From positions 93,734-157,733 of the IMG/VR virus record IMGVR_UViG_3300025141_000029: a DNA stretch of 64,000 nt. One strand, given 5' to 3'. This DNA is from a virus. Within the stretch, counting starts at the first letter, position 1; each line of letters begins with the position of its first letter. Under the pieces are notes generated by a model, which had not been told where the DNA came from, made no database searches, and was given only the letters and a program-made list of their open reading frames with translations. Positions 10,884 to 21,469 of this stretch are shown piece after piece. The translations under genes and the position numbers were made by a program.

Positions 10884-12688
10884 TATCTTATAATACCTGT
10901 AAAATCTGTTCCAAACTTAAATTCATAAGCCATATTAAACGGCAAAGAAATATATCTTCTATCTGCCGAATAGCCGGATTCTATAAAGAACATCGTATCC
11001 GCATATAGGGCGCCCGTTTTTTGAGTAACCTCAATATTAACAGTATCTGCGACGCCTTCAACTGAATTTAATAATTTATAAATTTGAGCTATATCTAAAT
11101 GTTCGCCTAGATCCGGAGGACTATTAAAATTATTAATCAATGCTTGAAAGCATCTATTCAAAGTCGCTGCTTTATTTGTTCTCGACTCTGATAATATTTC
11201 AAAATCTATTCCAAAATTAACAATTTGTCCATCTAAAATATCAATCGTATCATTGATCATCCTATATCTATTCAGCCAAGTCTTTAAATTATATTTTAAA
11301 GAAGGATTAGCAGTAGTTAAAAATCCAGATGAATTTTGACATAAAACAAATAAATTAAGATTTCTTTTAAATGAATCTTGATCTTTCACCAATGTACATC
11401 GAGCGATAGAGCCATAACTAGGGGGCATTGAATAAATTAAAGTTTTATAATCTTGTAATGTAACGGCGCGATTTTGAGAATGAAATGATCCATATGCTCT
11501 TTGCTTTATATCATCTGTAGATATATTAACTTGATCTCCTAAAATCGGACTTTCATTAATTACTTCTAAAGATCTTCTTACTGCCCTCATTTTAGTGCTG
11601 CTTAAATCGTTAGGATTGTCAAAAACAAATTTTCTTTTTTGAATAGTTGCTATTGTTCCGACCGGTGCGTTAATCGCATCGCCCGTAGATGTTCGATAAA
11701 TAACAGTCAAAATCGTATTTGATGGGCCTACTCCTAACTTATCAGAACTAATCAAATTTCCTGGATCAAAACTTTTATCTGTAACATAGTCGCGGCCATG
11801 TAAATCTAAAATAGTCTTATTTGGTTCTGAAATACTATCTGAAGATAAATCAGAATCAGAGCCGTGTCCAAATATTATCATAGTTTGAGTTGCAGTTTTT
11901 TCTACCACATATCTGCGTGGTACTACAATTGGTTTAATTAAAGCTGGAGTGATCGCTCTTTGTTCTTTAGAGGGATTTACAAATTCTCTATAGACCACAT
12001 CTTGAGTTAAATAATCTACTTGATAATATGAGTTCCCATTTTGATCAAAAACAGAAATAACTTCTGCGATGTTGGGCCCATCAGGTAATTCTAATTTTCG
12101 AAATTTTGTAAATTCTCCAATATCAAATTGTACTGATTTATGCACTCCTGAAATAACATATCCTTTTGCTTTCACGGCATATTCAAGAGGCACTCCATTT
12201 GTACTATTAACCCGACCAACAACAATTTCATTTCCAGCGTCGGCAAAATTCACATCCTGTGTTAACATAAATGTATTGCCGCCGGATGAAGCTAATTCAG
12301 TACCTCGACGTAAAACAGGCATATATAAAGAATCGGGGGCGCCGCCAACAGTAGTAGCCGGCACCAATACAAAGAAGCTCACCTCACCATATGAAGTACC
12401 AGAAGCATCAAATTTATATCCTAACTGGCGACTTAGTTTAACAATACTATTATATTCTATGGCGGTATGTAAGAAACTTTCATTTGCTTGATAATCTAGA
12501 TAAAAAGATAAAACGTCCCCAACATAAGAGACCATATCTAACATCAGGGCTCCAAATGAAGCTTCACTAAAATCTTTAAATGTACTCGGGTAGTATCTTT
12601 TTGTATAATTTATTAATTCTTCCTTAATAGAAGAGAAATTACGAGCAGTATAATTAATAGCTAATTCTTTAATTTTTGTATTGGCCAT
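10883..12688 (-). CDS. baseplate wedge protein, gp6/Baseplate_J-like
   Basis: Baseplate wedge component that would join neighbouring wedges around the tail hub. The N-terminus ('YTARNFSSIKEELINYTKRYYP', then a segment on lacking 'SYVGDVLSFYLDYQANES') is the signature start of T4 gp6-like Baseplate_J proteins of marine myoviruses. The C-terminal third ('LNSVEGVADTVNIEV', 'GTDFTGIIR') also fits. At 601 aa it is close to T4 gp6 length. It lies 34 bases downstream of the gp25-like gene, the usual neighbour in contractile tail modules. SD-like AAGGATAT precedes the ATG. Confidence 0.85.
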   Translation of the reverse strand: MANTKIKELAINYTARNFSSIKEELINYTKRYYPSTFKDFSEASFGALMLDMVSYVGDVLSFYLDYQANESFLHTAIEYNSIVKLSRQLGYKFDASGTSYGEVSFFVLVPATTVGGAPDSLYMPVLRRGTELASSGGNTFMLTQDVNFADAGNEIVVGRVNSTNGVPLEYAVKAKGYVISGVHKSVQFDIGEFTKFRKLELPDGPNIAEVISVFDQNGNSYYQVDYLTQDVVYREFVNPSKEQRAITPALIKPIVVPRRYVVEKTATQTMIIFGHGSDSDLSSDSISEPNKTILDLHGRDYVTDKSFDPGNLISSDKLGVGPSNTILTVIYRTSTGDAINAPVGTIATIQKRKFVFDNPNDLSSTKMRAVRRSLEVINESPILGDQVNISTDDIKQRAYGSFHSQNRAVTLQDYKTLIYSMPPSYGSIARCTLVKDQDSFKRNLNLFVLCQNSSGFLTTANPSLKYNLKTWLNRYRMINDTIDILDGQIVNFGIDFEILSESRTNKAATLNRCFQALINNFNSPPDLGEHLDIAQIYKLLNSVEGVADTVNIEVTQKTGALYADTMFFIESGYSADRRYISLPFNMAYEFKFGTDFTGIIR

Positions 12689-12722
12689 ATGATATCCTTA
12701 ACAATATTAATTAGTTTTATGT

Positions 12723-13106
12723 TTAATTTGTATTTGATATGGTGAGAAGTAAATTATCTGACTCACCTAAATTTCCTATAGAATAAGCTATAAAAATATT
12801 CACCCTGTGTGAGCTTGTAGCGCTTTGAGTTATTTCAATTGTTTTTAAATTAAGAAAAGACATATATGTCTTTACTTGAGACATTATTCTACTTTTTACG
12901 CGACCTTCCAATCCATTGTCAAAATTTTCAAATAAATATCTTCTTAAGCCAACTCCAAAATTAATATCCATGACGCGTTCACCAGGAATGGTAAACATTA
13001 AATTTCTAAAATTTTGTTTTATGGCTTCTTTCACAGTTTTGGTTAAACTATAGTGTCCATCTAAATCATCAATAGTCAGCGGTATCTTAGGAGAAATTCC
13101 ATACAT
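12723..13106 (-). CDS. baseplate wedge protein, gp25/GPW-like
   Basis: Small lysozyme-related baseplate wedge subunit, 127 aa, normal for the GPW_gp25 family. The diagnostic segment 'GERVMDINFGVGLRRYLFEN' sits at about residues 42-61 and is nearly the family consensus. It connects sheath and wedge in all contractile injection systems. An AAGAGGATTG Shine-Dalgarno lies 5 bases before the start. The 59-base gap upstream is very AT-rich but I could not identify a clear promoter. Confidence 0.9.
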   Translation of the reverse strand: MYGISPKIPLTIDDLDGHYSLTKTVKEAIKQNFRNLMFTIPGERVMDINFGVGLRRYLFENFDNGLEGRVKSRIMSQVKTYMSFLNLKTIEITQSATSSHRVNIFIAYSIGNLGESDNLLLTISNTN

Positions 13107-13165
13107 ATTTTTTCAATCCTCTTATCATATCATAATTATGGTGTATATATCTGTAAATATATATT

Positions 13166-16100
13166 TTATTCATTTTCATTAGCCTCTTCTATGTCAGCAG
13201 CAGTTTGAGCATCAACCTCGTATGATCCCCCTGTTGAAGGATCACATGGATTTTCTGGACCTGTATTAACAGCGGTACCTCCAGTTCCCGGAACTGTAGT
13301 AGTACCGTCCGGCGTTGTGGTACCCGTCGACTCTTGTTGGTGCGCGCCTTCAACACCGGTCAAGAGATTCATAGTCATATAGGCCATGCCAGCGATTGTA
13401 ATTGGCGTGCTAAGATCACCAAAAAAGGGCATGCCGGGCGGAAATATTGGAGTTGGTCTAATTCCAGCGACGATCAATGGTAACTTATCATCGTTTAATT
13501 TATGTTCTTCTTGAATTTCAAATGCCTTTTTCATACATGGATCAACTTGAGGAAGGGCATGCCGAAATATCCATTTAGGAATAAGTTCTTTAATAAATTC
13601 ATACCAGAGTTCCCCATCTAATCCCATGGACAGTGATTGATCTAGGCGATCATTATAATTTTCATCGCCCGGGCCGCTCGACGGGTCAGCATACTCATCT
13701 CTAGGTATGGATGCAGCACCATGAGTTTTCGCAACAATTTTTTTACAACTTTTAAATAACTTATCAAAATTAAAACCTGCTCTATACGGAAAATACATTA
13801 CATGTAATAACGCAAAATTTAAAAAATCTTTATTTGGCATAGCAAACCTATTCATTAGCAAGCTCAAAGGCATATTCATTGTTTCGTGAACAAGATTTTC
13901 CGAAGTTATGCCCAAGCGAACAAGATAGGGATCGGCATCAGCCAAATTCAACAAATCAATATGATCTTTGAGGAAATCATCGTCAAAATTAATCATGCTC
14001 AAGCCAGGTAATTCTCGCTCAGCATGTGCGTCTGGTATTGGAATTACATATATCGATTTTAAATATTTCGCATGAGATTCAATATCCTCAGCAACTTCAG
14101 TAGATAAGTGTCCTTCTCCTCCATGAGCCGTTGAAAAAGTACCGTGCGCAACGGGTAACATTTCTCTAATTTCATAAGCTCGATTAGTAAAAATTCTTTC
14201 TTTATTAGAAATATCCTTTTCCATCGAAGTTGTAATTAAATTATGAATGGATCCCTCAATATCCGACGATCGTGATGTTGCTCTAAAATTTTTAGAACCT
14301 GGAGAAGTATAAGGATGGCCGTTGTCCATGGAGGGAAAAGAATCAGGATCATCGGTATTTTTTATAAAATCATTTACTGGGGCATGCGGAAGAACATAAA
14401 CTAATCTAGTACCGTATTTGATAGAAGAAAATATATCGCTCAATGATACATCTGAGCGAGAGCCTCCTGAATTTTCAAATTGAGCGAACGACGAGCTTAT
14501 GTCTCTTAATCCAAAATCAAAAGCTTTATAAGATATATATAAATCTCCTGTTTTGTTTGCATCGGACAAATCATCAGCATTAATAGATTCTAAAAATTTA
14601 TTTACCCAAGCTTGCTGTTGGCCACCGGTGCCGCCGGATATATTATCAATTTTTTCAATTGCTTCAGCTGAATTATTCATTCTTACTTTTATAAATCTTT
14701 GAAGAATTAATCCACCATTTTTTGTGGCCATACCGAGATCAGTTAATACTTCGACATCGTAGAGGTACGGGTACTGAACACCTAATTTATGAAAGCAACT
14801 TTGTTCAATCGCATTGCTGGCTTGGTTTTCTGCAAAGAAATAAGGATCAAAATTAATATTCTTAGAATCAAAGCCATGTTGGTTCGCCAGCTCTTCTTCT
14901 TGGGCTACATCAAGCCACATATTTCCTATATTCTGAAATGTAAAATTAAAGACTCCAGACGGTGGGTCCCCGCCTGGATCACCGAGCTGAAAGTCGTAGA
15001 AGCCTTCTACTTCTTTAACGTCGGTCAGGCCCGCTACACCTTTTTTGTCATGATTTCTGATGTCTTCCAAAGAAAATAATTTGGTCGGCAAATCATGAAG
15101 CCTGTTCGATGCTAAAGTTGTTAATTGGTTAGAATTCTCATCAAGAACCTTCTGACTTATAGAAGGTGCCATGGATATAATATTCTCATTTATTAAATAT
15201 TTAAGTGAAATGTTCTTTAATTTACTTTCAAGCCTGGTATATACCTCTAAAGCTGAAAATGCATCAGCATCGCCATCGACATCAAATCCGACACCTTCTG
15301 CTATTTTTACCAAAGCAACTGGATTAATAGGAGAAGCAGTGAGGAGAATTAGATCTGCTAAATTAAAACGCTTTTGTTTGAAATTTGTAAATCTTCTTTC
15401 ATCTACATTATTTGAAAAATCATAATAAAATTCATTAGATAAAAATTCAACTGTTACCTTCTCATTAATTCGTCTTTTCAAAAAATTATAAGATGTATCA
15501 TAAGCGTCTGTCATAAAACCAGGTGCGAATATATCACTACCTTCATCCATTCTGTTTACTACCATGGAGAGAAACAAATCAGAATCTAGAATTGTTGACT
15601 CTGCTGAATGGCGGGAAAAAAACATGATTCCTCGAACTATAAATTCAGAAATACATAAACGCATATAAAGTAAAACCATCGCAAACTTTATGGCCTCATT
15701 TACCGGGTCGGCGACGGCTACGGGGCCTGTTTTATAAGCGTCGCAAGCAATCTTTTTATAATATTCATCCACTAGAGCCTTGATATCATCCGGATTAAGC
15801 AAGCTTTTTCTCAAAGCACTAAAATCAAGTTCTGAATTATCACACAACATAGAATCTTGAGCCCATTGAGATTTGGGAGCAAAAAGTATTTTAGAAAAAT
15901 TATTAACATCAAAAAGACTGGAATCACTTACATTATTAAAAACTCTTTGTTGTCTCTCAAGCAACAAGTATTGATGCATACTAGCAATATTACTTTCTAA
16001 TTTGCCTCTAGTGCCGTGAACACCCACAAAATCAACCAAAGAATAAGATAATAATTTTGTAAAAGCATATTGTGGAATAGTTATTGTACCATCTCCTATA

Positions 16101-19100
16101 TATAAGCCATCCCCTTCCGCGGGTTGATTAATATTTCGAAAAGCCGGCGTCGTCAATGTTTTCATAAACTGGTGGGCCTCATTGCTTTCTAGTGTGTCAT
16201 TTACATCAAAATTTAATTCAGATACTTCTGAAATTCCTTGATCATTAATTGAGCCTTTAGTCCAGACAGTAAACTTATTATAATCCAATGTAATAGGATT
16301 GGCATGCTGTTCTGCTTCTTTTTCTAATATAAAGCTATATTTAGGAAAATGCATTTCAACTAATGTATTAGTTGTATTTTCCTGACCGGAAAAAATATTA
16401 CTATTTTGTATCTTATCTAGCTCATTGTTGTGGTTTGTCATATCCACATATTCACCTAATAAAATAGGAAGTTGATTTTCTATTTTCCAAAGGGATTCAT
16501 TGTATACAGTTACCTCCATCTCAGTCTGGGCAATTGCGTCGACGATATCGTTATAATAATATGTGTTAGCGGTCGGGGAGTTAGGATCGTATAGTTCGTG
16601 TTCTGGTGCAATAACTAGCTTCGGATTGGTCGACTCGATCCAGATCCCGCCAGTCTCGTCCGTGTCCATCCCGGCGAGTTCGGGATGCTCGTGGAAGACA
16701 TTTCTAATAAGATAAAGTGGCTCAAGCTCAGCATATTTTACTTGAACGCGCCAATGCGCAATAGAGTACTCACCGTTCTTGCCGGAGAAGGCGTCGACGA
16801 ATATATCGGAGAAGATCTGGGCGCCGACCCACTGATACTCTTCGGCTAGCTCATGTTTTTCAATGTCAACAACGTCACCTTCAAGCTGTTGCGGTGTTCC
16901 AAAAAGTTTTTCAATTTGATTTAATACACTAGCTGGATCATAATACAAAGAAGAAACATTTCTTCCTATTTTATCCATTGCTATATTCGTTGTAGAATAT
17001 AGAGTTTTAACAAATTTATCACCCTCTGAGCTTGGCTTCAGGCTAACAATACCTTTTTTTAAAGTTTCAGAAGTATTATCAGTAGTAACATTGCTGTATA
17101 ATTCTGGTACCACTTCTTTTATTATTTTATCTTGTCTTGGAAAATTTTCTGGCTGTGGCACTCCATCGCTGTCGAAAAATACAGCACTTTCATTGCCGCG
17201 GCCGTCGTCACCTACGAGTTCGCCTTGTCCATTCCACATATCCTGATAATCTCTTCCCACTTCTGGATATCGCGGGTATTCGCCACCATATGGAATAATA
17301 TTATCTTTTATAAAAATTGTTTTAATTCCCATCATTTCCGTATCAAATTGTTGAGAAACAAGATTGATAGCCAAATCAATACAATTTTCTAATGCCGCAT
17401 TAATATACGGATCATTTATTAAAGCAGATATTGGACTGCCGGGGGCGCATGGATCAGTTGGTACGAGTGATTGAAAATAATCTGAAATTGTTGGATATGA
17501 TAATATTAATTCTAATTTTTCAAGCTGGCCCTTTAAAGCCTCTTTTTCTTGAGCTAAAAGTGACTCACATTGTTCTTCAGAAAAACCTTTTTGCTTTAAA
17601 ACTTTACAATAAAAATCTTGTGAAATTGCTTTCTCACAAAGCATTGTAACTAAACTTAAGTCCTTAAGAGCGGTTTCACAAAAAGTATTATTAACATACT
17701 GTCCCAAAAGAGCAAAATATTTTGCTACATTATCAGTTGTTTGTATAAATAATCGTATAATACTAAACTGTGTTTTAGCATTGATTATTTTAAGAACAAT
17801 TTTCAATGTTTGATCCGTTGCCGCATATGATAAAAGAGAACAAATCTCAGTAGGCTTTAAAACTTGTGATAAATAATCTAACAAGAGCTTTAATTGTTCT
17901 ATTACATCCCAGGTAATGGGTACATTGGGATTTAAATTTTCTACTATGCCACCTAAATCTTGTTCAAAATTACTAGTATCAGGAAATATATCAGATAAAT
18001 CTATGGTACCAGGAAGATTGCTTCGTATACCGCTATCAGCGCTGTCTTCACCAAAAGCAAGTATCTCTTTATCTGTTAACAAAGTTATTGGACCCAGAAC
18101 TTGTTGACTTTGTCCTGGAATGAATTCAGCAGTTTGATCCAAGGCACTTGCCAGATCAAGGCCCTCACACTCAGCAAGTAATGTTTCTAATAGCGATTTA
18201 ACGACCGATATCAAAAGTTCAGTTACAAGTTCTTTTAACATTTGTTCTATTGCTTCGTCGGTGGGGGCAAGAGGATCATCAGAATATTCTTGACCGACGA
18301 GGCCAAATGCTGGAGCGTCCATTATTTGAGATGTTACAGCATCTTGTAACTCTTCTCCTGAAGCTACCCTATTGACAAGCTCTAAAACCATATCTAGCTC
18401 AGGTAGAATTGGCAATAAGACAATATAAATTGCTTGTAATTCTTCCGGCCATTGTTCCGGATCAGTATTCTCTACCAGCCACTCTTTGATATCGTTGCTT
18501 ACTTTTTCCAAAAGATTCGGAAAAAAGTCAATAATGCCATATTCATCATATTTTTTGAGGACCTCAAGAGAAATTGATTTCCAATTTTCGGGCGTTAAAT
18601 TTGCCGCACACTGAAGGTCACCGGCGGCGCTCGCCATATGTGGTTCACGATAAAGAGTTTCATGTATACCCTCTAACATAGAGGTGGAAGTTTCAGACAT
18701 CCCAGCGGGAGGAGTAACAGCAAAGGGTTCGCTGGTGCCAGTGGGCGTCTGATCATCAACTTCAACACCATCAGGTGTTGGATTAATCATGAGATCTGAA
18801 GGCGGTGCTAAATTAGCACTCAATATAGATTTACTATCATTTTCTAATGCTACTTTTTCACACTCCTTTGCTATAGCCTCGCTAAATGCCTCATCAAGAG
18901 CATCAGCAACGTCTTGGCCAAGTTGTTCCACAATTGCGGCATGAGTATAGACGCCTGTTAAAAAGGTTACCAAATCTTCAGGAGCCATACTCTTAAGAAA
19001 GCCCATTACTGCTGCGCCAATAGCATCGATAGACGGTAATTCATTTGCTAAACATGCGGCGGCGCGCATAAGATAATCAGTCAAGTTAAGACGAAACAAA

Positions 19101-21460
19101 ACTTTTGTATATACGGCTTCCGCTGTTTCAACGTCTTTTTTAAAATCTCCTAGGCCTTTGAAAAAACTATCAGTACCAGAATCATTTTTGGCCTCAACCG
19201 CCGCTTTACTTTTTGTTTCTTCTACCGCGGGTGGCTTTTCTCGGTCTTTCTTCTCTTTCTTGGCTGTCGTGGCAGTTTTTACTGCTGGCTTAGGCTCCGG
19301 TACTTCTTCTGCCACTGTCGAGGGATCGGCGCTCGCCGTATCTTTTTCCTCTTTTTTACTCGCGTGAAGCGTCGGGCGCCCATATAAAGTATAAGCAACA
19401 ACCCAATTAATACCATGAAGGTTTGAGTTTGCCGGGGCATCTTTTGTTTGATTAATTTTATCGGCTGTAATATAATAAGAGGTTGTTCTTCTATCAGCAA
19501 ATACATCAACCACCTCCTTCAAACATCTAACTCCTCTTAATAGGGGCTCAACTTTTCGGTCTCCGCCGGCCTCGGGCTCTTGTTCAATGGTGGCATATAA
19601 ATAATGTTTATAGTCACGCGTGCACGCAATGATTATTTTATCATCTTTACCTTTTCTAAATTCTCTATCATTTAATGTTAAAAATTTTGTTATTTGAGTG
19701 ACAAATGTATCTAATCGCTTGGTTACTTGAGAAATAGCAGAGGCGTCGATACCCTTGACATCGCCATCATATTCATTTATACGTCTTTTAAAAACTTGTA
19801 AATCTTGTTTTAATGTTTGAATTCGTTTCTCTACTTTATTAGTTTCTATTACGATAGAACCCAAGCCGTCGCTGTCGACGACTATATCTTCATATGCGTC
19901 GCGAGCAATTTCTTCCCACTGAGCATGAGTTAATATTTCTGTTGGCTTTAAATAGTCGGCATCTAAGTTGGTTTGAGGTACGCGCACCAAAGCCTTTACA
20001 AGTTCATCTTCACGGGCTGGATCCGAATAGAAGGTTCCACCATTCCAAGCGCCCAATTCGGGATCTTTCACGTACTCATCCAGTTCAGCAGCAAGCATAT
20101 TTCTGTAATTAGGTAAATTAACCAAGCCGTAATAATCGCACAATGCCTCTATACCATCATCACCGCACAAATCACCCCATTCTTCATCCGTGTTGTATTC
20201 TAGCGTCACCCAATATTCATTTTTTTGTCTATTAAGAAAAGGTTCACATTTTGTTTTTTTTCGCCAATCAGGAACAGTTACAGATGGTTCTGGTTCGGGT
20301 ACTGTTACGCGAGGGGCGCCCTTAAATCGATTACAATATTCCTCAAGAGAATAAGGATTAAATTCTATTAAAACACGAGTATCAATATAGCCTTCATTGA
20401 TTTTCTCTGCGTCATCGTTTAAAACATGGACATATGCCCAATGAGCCCCTTGACCAGTATAGCGAAGAATAACTACTTGTGTATAAGATTCTAATTCTGT
20501 TTTTGGTGCTCCGGAGAAAAGAGTTTGAGCTGCGTTAAACGTTGAGTCGGTTTTGGTATCGTCGGTAATTTCATCAGTCGCATCAGACTTAATATAGTCC
20601 TCGCGCAAAAGTGCCACTGTATCTGAATTAGTAAATTTCTTTACAAAATGGGATCCCACTTGATTTGGCGGGCCGGGATCTGGAGCCGCCGGTTGAGCTA
20701 AATTAACGCGCTCAATAACAGCATTGACGATCGGACTAGTCTCGGCAGTTGGTACTATAATAGTAGTTTCACCGCCCTCTAGATCACTAATTACTTTAGT
20801 TCGAGTCTGATCAATTGCAAAAACATGAGGGTATCTATTTGTAAAGGCCCAAAAATCCAAATAAGAAACAACAGCCTCTACAGCCCCTGTATACAGAGTG
20901 GTTTCAAGAGCAAGATAGGACTGAGACTGGTCTTGGCCTTTTATATATCTATCAAAATCAACTTGGATAAATTGATTATAAATTGAGGAACCGATAACAT
21001 CTCTTAATACATTTTCACTGGCGCTTCCATTTTTAATAGCCTCCGCAACATTATAAAAAATCGCAAACATGCCCAAGCCACTTACTTGCGACGGAACTGC
21101 CCCGCCAGATATACTTTCAAGTTTTTTCCACAAGATAAAATCAAAATTACTAGTATTTTTAATTTCTCCTGAATCACACTCAACCTTCATAGGAGGAGCA
21201 ATCCAAACATCATGAAATGCTGAACCATGGAAAGTGGGGCTTCCATATTCTTCGGTGCTTACAGTTGAAAGATCGAGTTCGGTCCAAAGCGCATTAAGTG
21301 AAAAATCTCCGTCGCCGGCTGTATTATATATTTGTTTCTTCTGCGTCCAAGCAGAAACTGTGGTCGCGTGCGGATCTCCATTGTGTGTGATATAAGAATT
21401 TAAATTTTGTATCTTTTTTTTATCAAATAAAATCAGATCTTTTAATTTTAATAATGCCAT
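13166..21460 (-). CDS. giant baseplate-region protein of unknown function (2764 aa)
   Basis: I do not recognise the family. The protein is long and soluble-looking, without signal peptide or obvious transmembrane segment. Residues about 695-770 form a Lys/Glu/Ala/Pro-rich low-complexity linker. The central part is Leu- and acid-rich with likely helices, and the last 60 residues are Gly/Thr/Pro-rich and acidic. It sits between a spike-like gene and gp25, where T4 would place other wedge proteins (gp7, gp8, gp10). A wedge, tape-like or peripheral baseplate role is therefore plausible but not shown. Start ATG at 21460 is nine bases after the upstream stop. Confidence 0.7.
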   Translation of the reverse strand: MALLKLKDLILFDKKKIQNLNSYITHNGDPHATTVSAWTQKKQIYNTAGDGDFSLNALWTELDLSTVSTEEYGSPTFHGSAFHDVWIAPPMKVECDSGEIKNTSNFDFILWKKLESISGGAVPSQVSGLGMFAIFYNVAEAIKNGSASENVLRDVIGSSIYNQFIQVDFDRYIKGQDQSQSYLALETTLYTGAVEAVVSYLDFWAFTNRYPHVFAIDQTRTKVISDLEGGETTIIVPTAETSPIVNAVIERVNLAQPAAPDPGPPNQVGSHFVKKFTNSDTVALLREDYIKSDATDEITDDTKTDSTFNAAQTLFSGAPKTELESYTQVVILRYTGQGAHWAYVHVLNDDAEKINEGYIDTRVLIEFNPYSLEEYCNRFKGAPRVTVPEPEPSVTVPDWRKKTKCEPFLNRQKNEYWVTLEYNTDEEWGDLCGDDGIEALCDYYGLVNLPNYRNMLAAELDEYVKDPELGAWNGGTFYSDPAREDELVKALVRVPQTNLDADYLKPTEILTHAQWEEIARDAYEDIVVDSDGLGSIVIETNKVEKRIQTLKQDLQVFKRRINEYDGDVKGIDASAISQVTKRLDTFVTQITKFLTLNDREFRKGKDDKIIIACTRDYKHYLYATIEQEPEAGGDRKVEPLLRGVRCLKEVVDVFADRRTTSYYITADKINQTKDAPANSNLHGINWVVAYTLYGRPTLHASKKEEKDTASADPSTVAEEVPEPKPAVKTATTAKKEKKDREKPPAVEETKSKAAVEAKNDSGTDSFFKGLGDFKKDVETAEAVYTKVLFRLNLTDYLMRAAACLANELPSIDAIGAAVMGFLKSMAPEDLVTFLTGVYTHAAIVEQLGQDVADALDEAFSEAIAKECEKVALENDSKSILSANLAPPSDLMINPTPDGVEVDDQTPTGTSEPFAVTPPAGMSETSTSMLEGIHETLYREPHMASAAGDLQCAANLTPENWKSISLEVLKKYDEYGIIDFFPNLLEKVSNDIKEWLVENTDPEQWPEELQAIYIVLLPILPELDMVLELVNRVASGEELQDAVTSQIMDAPAFGLVGQEYSDDPLAPTDEAIEQMLKELVTELLISVVKSLLETLLAECEGLDLASALDQTAEFIPGQSQQVLGPITLLTDKEILAFGEDSADSGIRSNLPGTIDLSDIFPDTSNFEQDLGGIVENLNPNVPITWDVIEQLKLLLDYLSQVLKPTEICSLLSYAATDQTLKIVLKIINAKTQFSIIRLFIQTTDNVAKYFALLGQYVNNTFCETALKDLSLVTMLCEKAISQDFYCKVLKQKGFSEEQCESLLAQEKEALKGQLEKLELILSYPTISDYFQSLVPTDPCAPGSPISALINDPYINAALENCIDLAINLVSQQFDTEMMGIKTIFIKDNIIPYGGEYPRYPEVGRDYQDMWNGQGELVGDDGRGNESAVFFDSDGVPQPENFPRQDKIIKEVVPELYSNVTTDNTSETLKKGIVSLKPSSEGDKFVKTLYSTTNIAMDKIGRNVSSLYYDPASVLNQIEKLFGTPQQLEGDVVDIEKHELAEEYQWVGAQIFSDIFVDAFSGKNGEYSIAHWRVQVKYAELEPLYLIRNVFHEHPELAGMDTDETGGIWIESTNPKLVIAPEHELYDPNSPTANTYYYNDIVDAIAQTEMEVTVYNESLWKIENQLPILLGEYVDMTNHNNELDKIQNSNIFSGQENTTNTLVEMHFPKYSFILEKEAEQHANPITLDYNKFTVWTKGSINDQGISEVSELNFDVNDTLESNEAHQFMKTLTTPAFRNINQPAEGDGLYIGDGTITIPQYAFTKLLSYSLVDFVGVHGTRGKLESNIASMHQYLLLERQQRVFNNVSDSSLFDVNNFSKILFAPKSQWAQDSMLCDNSELDFSALRKSLLNPDDIKALVDEYYKKIACDAYKTGPVAVADPVNEAIKFAMVLLYMRLCISEFIVRGIMFFSRHSAESTILDSDLFLSMVVNRMDEGSDIFAPGFMTDAYDTSYNFLKRRINEKVTVEFLSNEFYYDFSNNVDERRFTNFKQKRFNLADLILLTASPINPVALVKIAEGVGFDVDGDADAFSALEVYTRLESKLKNISLKYLINENIISMAPSISQKVLDENSNQLTTLASNRLHDLPTKLFSLEDIRNHDKKGVAGLTDVKEVEGFYDFQLGDPGGDPPSGVFNFTFQNIGNMWLDVAQEEELANQHGFDSKNINFDPYFFAENQASNAIEQSCFHKLGVQYPYLYDVEVLTDLGMATKNGGLILQRFIKVRMNNSAEAIEKIDNISGGTGGQQQAWVNKFLESINADDLSDANKTGDLYISYKAFDFGLRDISSSFAQFENSGGSRSDVSLSDIFSSIKYGTRLVYVLPHAPVNDFIKNTDDPDSFPSMDNGHPYTSPGSKNFRATSRSSDIEGSIHNLITTSMEKDISNKERIFTNRAYEIREMLPVAHGTFSTAHGGEGHLSTEVAEDIESHAKYLKSIYVIPIPDAHAERELPGLSMINFDDDFLKDHIDLLNLADADPYLVRLGITSENLVHETMNMPLSLLMNRFAMPNKDFLNFALLHVMYFPYRAGFNFDKLFKSCKKIVAKTHGAASIPRDEYADPSSGPGDENYNDRLDQSLSMGLDGELWYEFIKELIPKWIFRHALPQVDPCMKKAFEIQEEHKLNDDKLPLIVAGIRPTPIFPPGMPFFGDLSTPITIAGMAYMTMNLLTGVEGAHQQESTGTTTPDGTTTVPGTGGTAVNTGPENPCDPSTGGSYEVDAQTAADIEEANENE

Positions 21461-21469
21461 TTTTATATC

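Noticed and set aside
12069-12491. 140-aa rightward frame inside the gp6-like gene
   Set aside because: Shadow of the real leftward gene with no ribosome site and no domain.
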